Assembly (NCBI RefSeq): GCF_933775445.1
Contig: NW_026089433.1
Location: forward strand, 62,001 to 126,000
Direction of reading: 5' to 3'
DNA: 64,000 nt
DNA from: Argentina anserina
Taxonomy: Eukaryota > Streptophyta > Magnoliopsida > Rosales > Rosaceae
The notes under the pieces were generated by a model, which did not search any database, had not been told where the DNA came from, and was given only the letters and a program-made list of their open reading frames with translations. Positions 1 to 11,410 of this stretch are shown piece by piece; within the stretch, counting starts at the first letter, position 1, and every line of letters begins with the position of its first letter. The position numbers and the translations under genes were made by a program.

Positions 1-420
1 TACTCAGTTTGAAAGAAACACACTCCCACACTTGCAAAACTCTCAAATACAATAGAAATTCGCATCAGAAGCCCTACAGAAAGATACTCAAACGAGAAAT
101 GAAAAAATACACAATTGGAATAGTAAAGATACGCAAACGATGTAAAGATACACAATTGGAATAGTAAAGATACGCAAACGATGTAAAGATACACAATTGG
201 AATAGTAAACATACGCAAACGATGTAAAGATACTCAGTTTGAAAGAAACACACTCCCACACTTGCAAAACTCCCAAATTCAATAGAAACTCGTATCAAAA
301 AGCCTTACAGAAAGATACTCAAACGAGAAATGAAAAGATACACAATTGGAGTAGTAAAGATACGCAAACGATGTAAAGATACACAATTGGAATAGTAAAG
401 ATACGCAAACGATGTAAAGA

Positions 421-777
421 TACTCAGTTTGAAAGAAACACACTCCCACACTTGCAAATTTCTCAAATACAATAGAAACTCGCATCAGAAGCCTTACAGA
501 AAGATACTCAAACGAGAAATGAAAAGATACACAATTGGAGTAGTAAAGATACGCAAACGATGTAAAGATACACAAACGATGTAAAGATACACAATTGGAA
601 TAGTAAAGATACGCAAACGATGTAAAGATACTCAGTTTGAAAGAAACACACTCCCACACTTGCAAAACTCTCAAATTCAATAGAAACTCGCATCAGAAGG
701 CCTTACAGAAAGATACTCAAACGAGAAATGAAAAGATACACAATTGGAATAGTAAAGATACGCAAACGATGTAAAGA
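421..777. repeat. 357 bp extra segment (208 + 149 bp units) within the first higher-order copy
   Basis: These two units have no counterpart in the copies starting at 2321 and 4282. The first unit carries the caaatttctc core variant and the ggagtag cassette, which are repeated again in the unit starting at 778, so the segment looks like a local duplication. It contains the odd 19 bp segment at 569-587. The second unit has cagaaggccttacag, a form of the core rarely seen elsewhere. Confidence 0.8.
569..587. repeat. 19 bp hybrid half-cassette
   Basis: The sequence tacacaaacgatgtaaaga joins the start of the 22 bp half (tacaca) to the body of the 19 bp half. It sits between two normal cassettes and makes the host unit 208 bp (148+19+41). 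It is best read as the product of an exchange between the two halves of the cassette, supporting their common origin. Confidence 0.85.
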
Positions 778-2847
778 TACTCAGTTTGAAAGAAACACAC
801 TCCCACACTTGCAAATTTCTCAAATACAATAGAAACTCGCATCAGAAGCCTTACAGAAAGATACTCAAACGAGAAATGAAAAGATACACAATTGGAGTAG
901 TAAAGATACGCAAACGATGTAAAGATACACAATTGGAATAGTAAAGATACGCAAACGATGTAAAGATACACAATTGGAATAGTAAAGATACGCAAACGAT
1001 GTAAAGATACTCAGTTTGAAAGAAACACACTCCCACACTTGCAAAACTCTCAAATTCAATAGAAACTCGCATCAGAAAGCCTTACAGAAAGATACTCAAA
1101 CGAGAAATGAAAAGATACACAATTGGAATAGTAAAGATACGCAAACGATGTAAAGATACTCAGTTTGAAAGAAACACACTCCCACACTTGCAAAACTCTC
1201 AAATTCAATAGAAACTCGCATCAGAAAGCCTTACAGAAAGATACTCAAACGAGAAATGAAAAGATATACAATTGGAATAGTAAAGATACGCAAACGATGT
1301 AAAGATACTCAGTTTGAAAGAAACACACTCCCACACTTGCAAAACTCTCAAATACAATAGAAACTCGCATCAGAAGCCTTAAAGAAAGATACTCAAACGA
1401 GAAATGAAAAGATACACAATTGGAATAGTAAAGATACGCAAACGATGTAAAGATACACAATTGGAATAGTAAAGATACGCAAACGATGTAAAGATACTCA
1501 GTTTGAAAGAAACACACTCCCACTCTTGCAAAACTCTCAAATTCAATAGAAACTCGCATCAGAAAGCCTTACAGAAAGATACTCAAACGAGAAATGAAAA
1601 GATACACAATTGGAATAGTAAAGATACGCAAACGATGTAAAGATACTCAGCTTTCAAAGAAACACACTCCCACACTTGCAAAACTATCAAATACAATAGA
1701 AACTCGCATCAGAAGCCTTACAGAAAGATACTCAAACGAGAAATGAAAAGATACACAATTGGAATAGTAAAGATACGCAAACGATGTAAAGATACTCAGT
1801 TTTAAAGAAACACACTCCCACACTTGCAAAACTCTCAAATACAATAGAAACTCGCATCAGAAGGCCTACAGAAAGATACTCAAACGAGAAATGAAAAGAT
1901 ACACAATTGGAATAGTAAAGATACGCAAACGATGTAAAGATACACAATTGGAATAGTAAAGATACGCAAACGATGTAAAGATACTCAGTTTGAAAGAAAC
2001 ACACTCCCACACTTGCAAAACTCTCAAATACAATAGAAACTCGCATCAGAAGCCTTACAGAAAGATACTCAAACGAGAAATGAAAAGATACACAATTGGA
2101 ATAGTAAAGATACGCCAAACGATGTAAAGATACTCAGTTTGAAAGAAACACACTCCCACACTTGCAAAACTCTCAAATTCAATAGAAACTCGCATCAGAA
2201 AGCCTTACAGAAAGATACTTAAACGAGAAATGAAAAGATACACAATTGGAATAGTAAAGATACGCAAACGATGTAAAGATACACAATTGGAATAGTAAAG
2301 ATACGCAAACGATGTAAAGATACTCAGTTTGAAAGAAACACACTCCCACACTTGCAAAACTCTCAAATACAATAGAAATTCGCATCAGAAGCCCTACAGA
2401 AAGATACTCAAACGAGAAATGAAAAAATACACAATTGGAATAGTAAAGATACGCAAACGATGTAAAGATACACAATTGGAATAGTAAAGATACGCAAACG
2501 ATGTAAACATACACAATTGGAATAGTAAACATACGCAAACGATGTAAAGATACTCAGTTTGAAAGAAACACACTCCCACACTTGCAAAACTCCCAAATTC
2601 AATAGAAACTCGTATCAAAAAGCCTTACAGAAAGATACTCAAACGAGAAATGAAAAGATACACAATTGGAGTAGTAAAGATACGCAAACGATGTAAAGAT
2701 ACACAATTGGAATAGTAAAGATACGCAAACGATGTAAAGATACTCAGTTTGAAAGAAACACACTCCCACACTTGCAAATTTCTCAAATACAATAGAAACT
2801 CGCATCAGAAGCCTTACAGAAAGATACTCAAACGAGAAATGAAAAGA

Positions 2848-2970
2848 TACACAATTGGAGTAGTAAAGATACGCAAACGATGTAAAGATACACAATTGGA
2901 ATAGTAAAGATACGCAAACGATGTAAAGATACACAATTGGAATAGTAAAGATACGCAAACGATGTAAAGA
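2848..2970. repeat. Three tandem 41 bp cassettes (reference for the subrepeat)
   Basis: Three 41 bp copies begin at 2848, 2889 and 2930 and end immediately before the next tactcag at 2971. Each is a 22 bp half starting tacacaattgg and a 19 bp half, tacgcaaacgatgtaaaga. The first copy carries the ggagtag variant; the others have ggaatag. Each 22 bp half contains the palindrome CAATTG. Copy number of this cassette is the main source of unit length difference in the window: one gives 148/149, two 189/190, three 230/231. Confidence 0.96.
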
Positions 2971-3119
2971 TACTCAGTTTGAAAGAAACACACTCCCACA
3001 CTTGCAAAACTCTCAAATTCAATAGAAACTCGCATCAGAAAGCCTTACAGAAAGATACTCAAACGAGAAATGAAAAGATACACAATTGGAATAGTAAAGA
3101 TACGCAAACGATGTAAAGA

Positions 3120-3268
3120 TACTCAGTTTGAAAGAAACACACTCCCACACTTGCAAAACTCTCAAATTCAATAGAAACTCGCATCAGAAAGCCTTACAGA
3201 AAGATACTCAAACGAGAAATGAAAAGATATACAATTGGAATAGTAAAGATACGCAAACGATGTAAAGA
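3120..3268. repeat. Reference type B unit, 149 bp
   Basis: Type B units differ from type A by linked changes about 20-25 bp apart: caaattc instead of caaatac, and cagaaagcc instead of cagaagcc. The second change adds the extra base. In the left half of the window the two markers are almost always inherited together, so A and B act as two core families interspersed within higher-order repeats. Recombinant cores (caaatac with cagaaagcc, or the reverse) appear at about 16.6-16.8 kb and become common beyond about 52 kb. Confidence 0.9.
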
Positions 3269-4281
3269 TACTCAGTTTGAAAGAAACACACTCCCACACT
3301 TGCAAAACTCTCAAATACAATAGAAACTCGCATCAGAAGCCTTAAAGAAAGATACTCAAACGAGAAATGAAAAGATACACAATTGGAATAGTAAAGATAC
3401 GCAAACGATGTAAAGATACACAATTGGAATAGTAAAGATACGCAAACGATGTAAAGATACTCAGTTTGAAAGATACACACTCCCACTCTTGCAAAACTCT
3501 CAAATTCAATAGAAACTCGCATCAGAAAGCCTTACAGAAAGATACTCAAACGAGAAATGAAAAGATACACAATTGGAATAGTAAAGATACGCAAACGATG
3601 TAAAGATACTCAGTTTCAAAGAAACACACTCCCACACTTGCAAAACTATCAAATACAATAGAAACTCGCATCAGAAGCCTTACAGAAAGATACTCAAACG
3701 AGAAATGAAAAGATACACAATTGGAATAGTAAAGATACGCAAACGATGTAAAGATACTCAGTTTTAAAGAAACACACTCCCACACTTGCAAAACTCTCAA
3801 ATACAATAGAAACTCGCATCAGAAGGCCTACAGAAAGATACTCAAACGAGAAATGAAAAGATACACAATTGGAATAGTAAAGATACGCAAACGATGTAAA
3901 GATACACAATTGGAATAGTAAAGATACGCAAACGATGTAAAGATACTCAGTTTGAAAGAAACACACTCCCACACTTGCAAAACTCTCAAATACAATAGAA
4001 ACTCGCATCAGAAGCCTTACAGAAAGATACTCAAACGAGAAATGAAAAGATACACAATTGGAATAGTAAAGATACGCAAACGATGTAAAGATACTCAGTT
4101 TGAAAGAAACACACTCCCACACTTGCAAAACTCTCAAATTCAATAGAAACTCGCATCAGAAAGCCTTACAGAAAGATACTTAAACGAGAAATGAAAAGAT
4201 ACACAATTGGAATAGTAAAGATACGCAAACGATGTAAAGATACACAATTGGAATAGTAAAGATACGCAAACGATGTAAAGA

Positions 4282-7001
4282 TACTCAGTTTGAAAGAAAC
4301 ACACTCCCACACTTGCAAAACTCTCAAATACAATAGAAATTCGCATCAGAAGCCCTACAGAAAGATACTCAAACGAGAAATGAAAAAATACACAATTGGA
4401 ATAGTAAAGATACGCAAACGATGTAAAGATACACAATTGGAATAGTAAAGATACGCAAACGATGTAAACATACACAATTGGAATAGTAAACATACGCAAA
4501 CGATGTAAAGATACTCAGTTTGAAAGAAACACACTCCCACACTTGCAAAACTCCCAAATTCAATAGAAACTCGTATCAAAAAGCCTTACAGAAAGATACT
4601 CAAACGAGAAATGAAAAGATACACAATTGGAGTAGTAAAGATACGCAAACGATGTAAAGATACACAATTGGAATAGTAAAGATACGCAAACGATGTAAAG
4701 ATACTCAGTTTGAAAGAAACACACTCCCACACTTGCAAATTTCTCAAATACAATAGAAACTCGCATCAGAAGCCTTACAGAAAGATACTCAAACGAGAAA
4801 TGAAAAGATACACAATTGGAGTAGTAAAGATACGCAAACGATGTAAAGATACACAATTGGAATAGTAAAGATACGCAAACGATGTAAAGATACACAATTG
4901 GAATAGTAAAGATACGCAAACGATGTAAAGATACTCAGTTTGAAAGAAACACACTCCCACACTTGCAAAACTCTCAAATTCAATAGAAACTCGCATCAGA
5001 AAGCCTTACAGAAAGATACTCAAACGAGAAATGAAAAGATACACAATTGGAATAGTAAAGATACGCAAACGATGTAAAGATACTCAGTTTGAAAGAAACA
5101 CACTCCCACACTTGCAAAACTCTCAAATTCAATAGAAACTCGCATCAGAAAGCCTTACAGAAAGATACTCAAACGAGAAATGAAAAGATATACAATTGGA
5201 ATAGTAAAGATACGGAAACGATGTAAAGATACACAATTGGAATAGTAAAGATACGCAAACGATGTAAAGATACACAATTGGAATAGTAAAGATAGGCAAA
5301 CGATGTAAAGATACTCAGTTTGAAAGAAACACACTCCCACACTTGCAAAACTCTCAAATTCAATAGAAACTCGCATCCGAAAGCCTTACAGAAAGATACT
5401 CAAACGAGAAATGAAAAGATACACAATTGGAATAGTAAAGATACGGAAACGATGTAAAGATACACAATTGGAATAGTAAAGATACGCAAACGATGTAAAG
5501 ATACACAATTGGAATAGTAAAGATACGCAAACGATGTAAAGATACTCAGTTTGAAAGAAACACACTCCCACACTTGCAAAACTCTCAAATTCAATAGAAA
5601 CTCGCATCAGAAAGCCTTACAGAAAGATACTCAAACGAGAAATGAAAAGATACACAATTGGAATAGTAAAGATACGCAAACGATGTAAAGATACTCAGTT
5701 TGAAAGAAACACACTCCCACACTTGCAAAACTCTCAAATTCAATAGAAACTCGCATCAGAAAGCCTTACAGAAAGATACTCAAACGAGAAATGAAAAGAT
5801 ATACAATTGGAATAGTAAAGATACGCAAACGATGTAAAGATACTCAGTTTGAAAGAAACACACTCCCACACTTGCAAAACTCTCAAATACAATAGAAACT
5901 CGCATCAGAAGCCTTAAAGAAAGATACTCAAACGAGAACTGAAAAGATACACAATTGGAATAGTAAAGATACGCAAACGATGTAAAGATACTCAGTTTGA
6001 AAGAAACACACTCCCACACTTGCAAATTTCTCAAATACAATAGAAACTCGCATCAGAAGCCTTACAGAAAGATACTCAAACGAGAAATGAAAAGATACAC
6101 AATTGGAGTAGTAAAGATACGCAAACGATGTAAAGATACACAATTGGAATAGTAAAGATACGCAAACGATGTAAAGATACGCAGTTTGAAAGAAACACAC
6201 TCCCACACTTGCAAAACTCTCAAATTCAATAGAAACTCGCATCACAAAGCCTTAGAGAAAGATACTCAAACGAGAAATGAAAAGATACACAATTGGAATA
6301 GTAAAGATACGCAAACGATGTAAAGATACACAATTGGAATAGTAAAGATACGCAAACGATGTAAAGATACTCAGTTTGAAAGAAACACACTCCCACACTT
6401 GCAAAACTCTCAAATTCAATAGAAACTCGCATCAGAAAGCCTTACAGAAAGATACTCAAACGAGAAATGAAAAGATACACAATTGGAATAGTAAAGATAC
6501 GCAAACGATGTAAAGATACTCAATTTCAAAGAAACACACTCCCACACTTGCAAAACTATCAAATACAATAGAAACTCGCATCAGAAGCCTTACAGAAAGA
6601 TACTCAAACGAGAAATGAAAAGATACACAATTGGAATAGTAAAGATACGCAAACGAAGTAAAGATACTCAGTTTTAAAGAAACACACTCCCACACTTGCA
6701 AAACTCTCAAATACAATAGAAACTCGCATCAGAAGGCCTACAGAAAGATACTCAAACGAGAAATGAAAAGATACACAATTGGAATAGTAAAGATACGCAA
6801 ACGATGTAAAGATACACAATTGGAATAGTAAAGATACGCAAACGATGTAAAGATACTCAGTTTGAAAGAAACACACTCCCACACTTGCAAAACTCTCAAA
6901 TACAATAGAAACTCGCATCAGAAGCCTTAAAGAAAGATACTCAAACGAGAACTGAAAAGATACACAATTGGAATAGTAAAGATACGCAAACGATGTAAAG
7001 A
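4282..7001. repeat. 2,720 bp run: 1,961-type start followed by a different series of units
   Basis: The first four units (230, 190, 230, 149) match the 1,961 bp repeat. After about 5,200 the order changes to 231, 231, 149, 149, 148, 189, 190, 149, 148, 189 and 148. Two adjacent 231 bp units (5081 and 5312) carry gatacggaaacg in the first cassette. The unit at 6178 starts tacgcagtttg instead of tactcag. The same run recurs at 8543-11262. Confidence 0.88.
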
Positions 7002-10000
7002 TACTCAGTTTGAAAGAAACACACTCCCACACTTGCAAATTTCTCAAATACAATAGAAACTCGCATCAGAAGCCTTACAGAAAGATACTCAAACGAGAAA
7101 TGAAAAGATACACAATTGGAGTAGTAAAGATACGCAAACGATGTAAAGATACACAATTGGAATAGTAAAGATACGCAAACGATGTAAAGATACACAATTG
7201 GAATAGTAAAGATACGCAAACGATGTAAAGATACTCAGTTTGAAAGAAACACACTCCCACACTTGCAAAACTCTCAAATTCAATAGAAACTCGCATCAGA
7301 AAGCCTTACAGAAAGATACTCAAACGAGAAATGAAAAGATACACAATTGGAATAGTAAAGATACGCAAACGATGTAAAGATACTCAGTTTGAAAGAAACA
7401 CACTCCCACACTTGCAAAACTCTCAAATTCAATAGAAACTCGCATCAGAAAGCCTTACAGAAAGATACTCAAACGAGAAATGAAAAGATATACAATTGGA
7501 ATAGTAAAGATACGCAAACGATGTAAAGATACTCAGTTTGAAAGAAACACACTCCCACACTTGCAAAACTCTCAAATACAATAGAAACTCGCATCAGAAG
7601 CCTTAAAGAAAGATACTCAAACGAGAAATGAAAAGATACACAATTGGAATAGTAAAGATACGCAAACGATGTAAAGATACACAATTGGAATAGTAAAGAT
7701 ACGCAAACGATGTAAAGATACTCAGTTTGAAAGAAACACACTCCCACTCTTGCAAAACTCTCAAATTCAATAGAAACTCGCATCAGAAAGCCTTACAGAA
7801 AGATACTCAAACGAGAAATGAAAAGATACACAATTGGAATAGTAAAGATACGCAAACGATGTAAAGATACTCAGTTTCAAAGAAACACACTCCCACACTT
7901 GCAAAACTATCAAATACAATAGAAACTCGCATCAGAAGCCTTACAGAAAGATACTCAAACGAGAAATGAAAAGATACACAATTGGAATAGTAAAGATACG
8001 CAAACGATGTAAAGATACTCAGTTTTAAAGAAACACACTCCCACACTTGCAAAACTCTCAAATACAATAGAAACTCGCATCAGAAGGCCTACAGAAAGAT
8101 ACTCAAACGAGAAATGAAAAGATACACAATTGGAATAGTAAAGATACGCAAACGATGTAAAGATACACAATTGGAATAGTAAAGATACGCAAACGATGTA
8201 AAGATACTCAGTTTGAAAGAAACACACTCCCACACTTGCAAAACTCTCAAATACAATAGAAACTCGCATCAGAAGCCTTACAGAAAGATACTCAAACGAG
8301 AAATGAAAAGATACACAATTGGAATAGTAAAGATACGCAAACGATGTAAAGATACTCAGTTTGAAAGAAACACACTCCCACACTTGCAAAACTCTCAAAT
8401 TCAATAGAAACTCGCATCAGAAAGCCTTACAGAAAGATACTTAAACGAGAAATGAAAAGATACACAATTGGAATAGTAAAGATACGCAAACGATGTAAAG
8501 ATACACAATTGGAATAGTAAAGATACGCAAACGATGTAAAGATACTCAGTTTGAAAGAAACACACTCCCACACTTGCAAAACTCTCAAATACAATAGAAA
8601 TTCGCATCAGAAGCCCTACAGAAAGATACTCAAACGAGAAATGAAAAAATACACAATTGGAATAGTAAAGATACGCAAACGATGTAAAGATACACAATTG
8701 GAATAGTAAAGATACGCAAACGATGTAAACATACACAATTGGAATAGTAAACATACGCAAACGATGTAAAGATACTCAGTTTGAAAGAAACACACTCCCA
8801 CACTTGCAAAACTCCCAAATTCAATAGAAACTCGTATCAAAAAGCCTTACAGAAAGATACTCAAACGAGAAATGAAAAGATACACAATTGGAGTAGTAAA
8901 GATACGCAAACGATGTAAAGATACACAATTGGAATAGTAAAGATACGCAAACGATGTAAAGATACTCAGTTTGAAAGAAACACACTCCCACACTTGCAAA
9001 TTTCTCAAATACAATAGAAACTCGCATCAGAAGCCTTACAGAAAGATACTCAAACGAGAAATGAAAAGATACACAATTGGAGTAGTAAAGATACGCAAAC
9101 GATGTAAAGATACACAATTGGAATAGTAAAGATACGCAAACGATGTAAAGATACACAATTGGAATAGTAAAGATACGCAAACGATGTAAAGATACTCAGT
9201 TTGAAAGAAACACACTCCCACACTTGCAAAACTCTCAAATTCAATAGAAACTCGCATCAGAAAGCCTTACAGAAAGATACTCAAACGAGAAATGAAAAGA
9301 TACACAATTGGAATAGTAAAGATACGCAAACGATGTAAAGATACTCAGTTTGAAAGAAACACACTCCCACACTTGCAAAACTCTCAAATTCAATAGAAAC
9401 TCGCATCAGAAAGCCTTACAGAAAGATACTCAAACGAGAAATGAAAAGATATACAATTGGAATAGTAAAGATACGGAAACGATGTAAAGATACACAATTG
9501 GAATAGTAAAGATACGCAAACGATGTAAAGATACACAATTGGAATAGTAAAGATAGGCAAACGATGTAAAGATACTCAGTTTGAAAGAAACACACTCCCA
9601 CACTTGCAAAACTCTCAAATTCAATAGAAACTCGCATCCGAAAGCCTTACAGAAAGATACTCAAACGAGAAATGAAAAGATACACAATTGGAATAGTAAA
9701 GATACGGAAACGATGTAAAGATACACAATTGGAATAGTAAAGATACGCAAACGATGTAAAGATACACAATTGGAATAGTAAAGATACGCAAACGATGTAA
9801 AGATACTCAGTTTGAAAGAAACACACTCCCACACTTGCAAAACTCTCAAATTCAATAGAAACTCGCATCAGAAAGCCTTACAGAAAGATACTCAAACGAG
9901 AAATGAAAAGATACACAATTGGAATAGTAAAGATACGCAAACGATGTAAAGATACTCAGTTTGAAAGAAACACACTCCCACACTTGCAAAACTCTCAAAT

Positions 10001-11262
10001 TCAATAGAAACTCGCATCAGAAAGCCTTACAGAAAGATACTCAAACGAGAAATGAAAAGATATACAATTGGAATAGTAAAGATACGCAAACGATGTAAAG
10101 ATACTCAGTTTGAAAGAAACACACTCCCACACTTGCAAAACTCTCAAATACAATAGAAACTCGCATCAGAAGCCTTAAAGAAAGATACTCAAACGAGAAC
10201 TGAAAAGATACACAATTGGAATAGTAAAGATACGCAAACGATGTAAAGATACTCAGTTTGAAAGAAACACACTCCCACACTTGCAAATTTCTCAAATACA
10301 ATAGAAACTCGCATCAGAAGCCTTACAGAAAGATACTCAAACGAGAAATGAAAAGATACACAATTGGAGTAGTAAAGATACGCAAACGATGTAAAGATAC
10401 ACAATTGGAATAGTAAAGATACGCAAACGATGTAAAGATACGCAGTTTGAAAGAAACACACTCCCACACTTGCAAAACTCTCAAATTCAATAGAAACTCG
10501 CATCACAAAGCCTTAGAGAAAGATACTCAAACGAGAAATGAAAAGATACACAATTGGAATAGTAAAGATACGCAAACGATGTAAAGATACACAATTGGAA
10601 TAGTAAAGATACGCAAACGATGTAAAGATACTCAGTTTGAAAGAAACACACTCCCACACTTGCAAAACTCTCAAATTCAATAGAAACTCGCATCAGAAAG
10701 CCTTACAGAAAGATACTCAAACGAGAAATGAAAAGATACACAATTGGAATAGTAAAGATACGCAAACGATGTAAAGATACTCAATTTCAAAGAAACACAC
10801 TCCCACACTTGCAAAACTATCAAATACAATAGAAACTCGCATCAGAAGCCTTACAGAAAGATACTCAAACGAGAAATGAAAAGATACACAATTGGAATAG
10901 TAAAGATACGCAAACGAAGTAAAGATACTCAGTTTTAAAGAAACACACTCCCACACTTGCAAAACTCTCAAATACAATAGAAACTCGCATCAGAAGGCCT
11001 ACAGAAAGATACTCAAACGAGAAATGAAAAGATACACAATTGGAATAGTAAAGATACGCAAACGATGTAAAGATACACAATTGGAATAGTAAAGATACGC
11101 AAACGATGTAAAGATACTCAGTTTGAAAGAAACACACTCCCACACTTGCAAAACTCTCAAATACAATAGAAACTCGCATCAGAAGCCTTACAGAAAGATA
11201 CTCAAACGAGAAATGAAAAGATACACAATTGGAATAGTAAAGATACGCAAACGATGTAAAGA
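7002..11262. repeat. 4,261 bp tandem block, copy B
   Basis: Unit starts at 7002, 7232, 7381, 7530, 7719, 7868, 8016, 8205, 8353, 8543 and onward to 11115 are each exactly 4,261 bp from those of copy A. All the unusual markers are shared: gatacggaaacg (9474, 9705 area), gataggcaaac, catccgaaagcc, gatacgcagtttg near 10440, cactcaatttcaaag and gcaaacgaagtaaag near 10917. The final unit 11115-11262 is canonical and does not have the ttaaag/gaactg changes of copy A. The high identity implies a recent duplication or, less likely, an assembly duplication. Confidence 0.92.
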
Positions 11263-11410
11263 TACTCAGTTTGAAAGAAACACACTCCCACACTTGCAAA
11301 ACTCTCAAATACAATAGAAACTCGCATCAGAAGCCTTACAGAAAGATACTCAAACGAGAAATGAAAAGATACACAATTGGAATAGTAAAGATACGCAAAC
11401 GATGTAAAGA
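11263..11410. repeat. Reference type A unit, 148 bp, one cassette
   Basis: This is a clean example of the shortest common unit. Positions 1-84 are the least repetitive part (tactcagtttgaaag, then cactcccacacttg, caaatac, ctcgcatcagaagcc). Positions 85-107 are a 23 bp segment beginning tactcaaacgag. Positions 108-148 are one 41 bp cassette. The boxes starting at 1, 85, 108 and 130 all follow aaaga or aaaaga and begin tac, so about 40% of the unit is built from related segments of 19-23 bp. The preceding unit 11115-11262 is nearly the same, so this is a true tandem period. The unit has four CpG sites, close to the number expected from its base composition. Confidence 0.95.

Larger units (their letters stand above)
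1..2320. repeat. Higher-order repeat copy, 2,320 bp (expanded form of the 1,961 bp repeat)
   Basis: Unit lengths in order are 230, 190, 208, 149, 230, 149, 149, 189, 149, 149, 189, 149 and 190 bp. The following copy at 2321 has the same order except that the 208+149 pair (421-777, 357 bp) is missing and two single-base insertions are absent. The two extra bases here are in cagctttcaaag (near 1650) and tacgccaaac (near 2115). Together 357+2 explains the whole length difference from 1,961. The window begins exactly at a unit start, so an earlier copy may lie upstream. Confidence 0.88.
2321..4281. repeat. Higher-order repeat copy, 1,961 bp, 11 units
   Basis: Unit lengths are 230, 190, 230, 149, 149, 189, 149, 148, 189, 148 and 190 bp. 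Distinctive ordered variants include gaaatgaaaaaatac in the first unit, gtaaacatac in its third cassette, gatatacaattgg in the unit at 3120, cagtttcaaag with aaaactatc at 3607, ttttaaag with cagaaggcctac at 3755, and gatacttaaacg at 4092. The same order recurs at 4282 (partly) and at 7002-8542. One private change, T at 3474 (gaaagatacac), marks this copy against the copy 4,261 bp downstream. Confidence 0.9.
2741..7001. repeat. 4,261 bp tandem block, copy A (24 units)
   Basis: This block is followed directly by a second copy of equal length at 7002-11262. It is made of the last nine units of the 1,961 bp repeat (2741-4281, 1,541 bp) plus a 2,720 bp run of 15 units (4282-7001). Unit lengths agree one for one between the copies. 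By eye I found only three substitutions over 4.26 kb: T/A at 3474, A/C at 6930 and C/A at 6952. The last two lie in the final unit, which carries ttaaag and gaactg variants also present in the unit at 5841-5988. That suggests the duplication junction arose by misalignment between those related units. Confidence 0.92.

Noticed and set aside
3952..4146. Plus-strand open frame of 64 codons repeated almost unchanged about two dozen times
   Set aside because: It spans one 148 bp type A unit plus part of the next, and recurs only where two such units meet in the right phase. Repetition comes from the satellite period, not from selection on a peptide.
11367..11410. Replication origin consensus or GATA-factor sites in the repeated aaagatac boxes
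   Set aside because: The minus-strand ctttacatcg segment matches the yeast origin consensus poorly, and aaagatac lacks the final A/G of a GATA site in most copies. Low-complexity, A-rich sequence makes such matches expected by chance.
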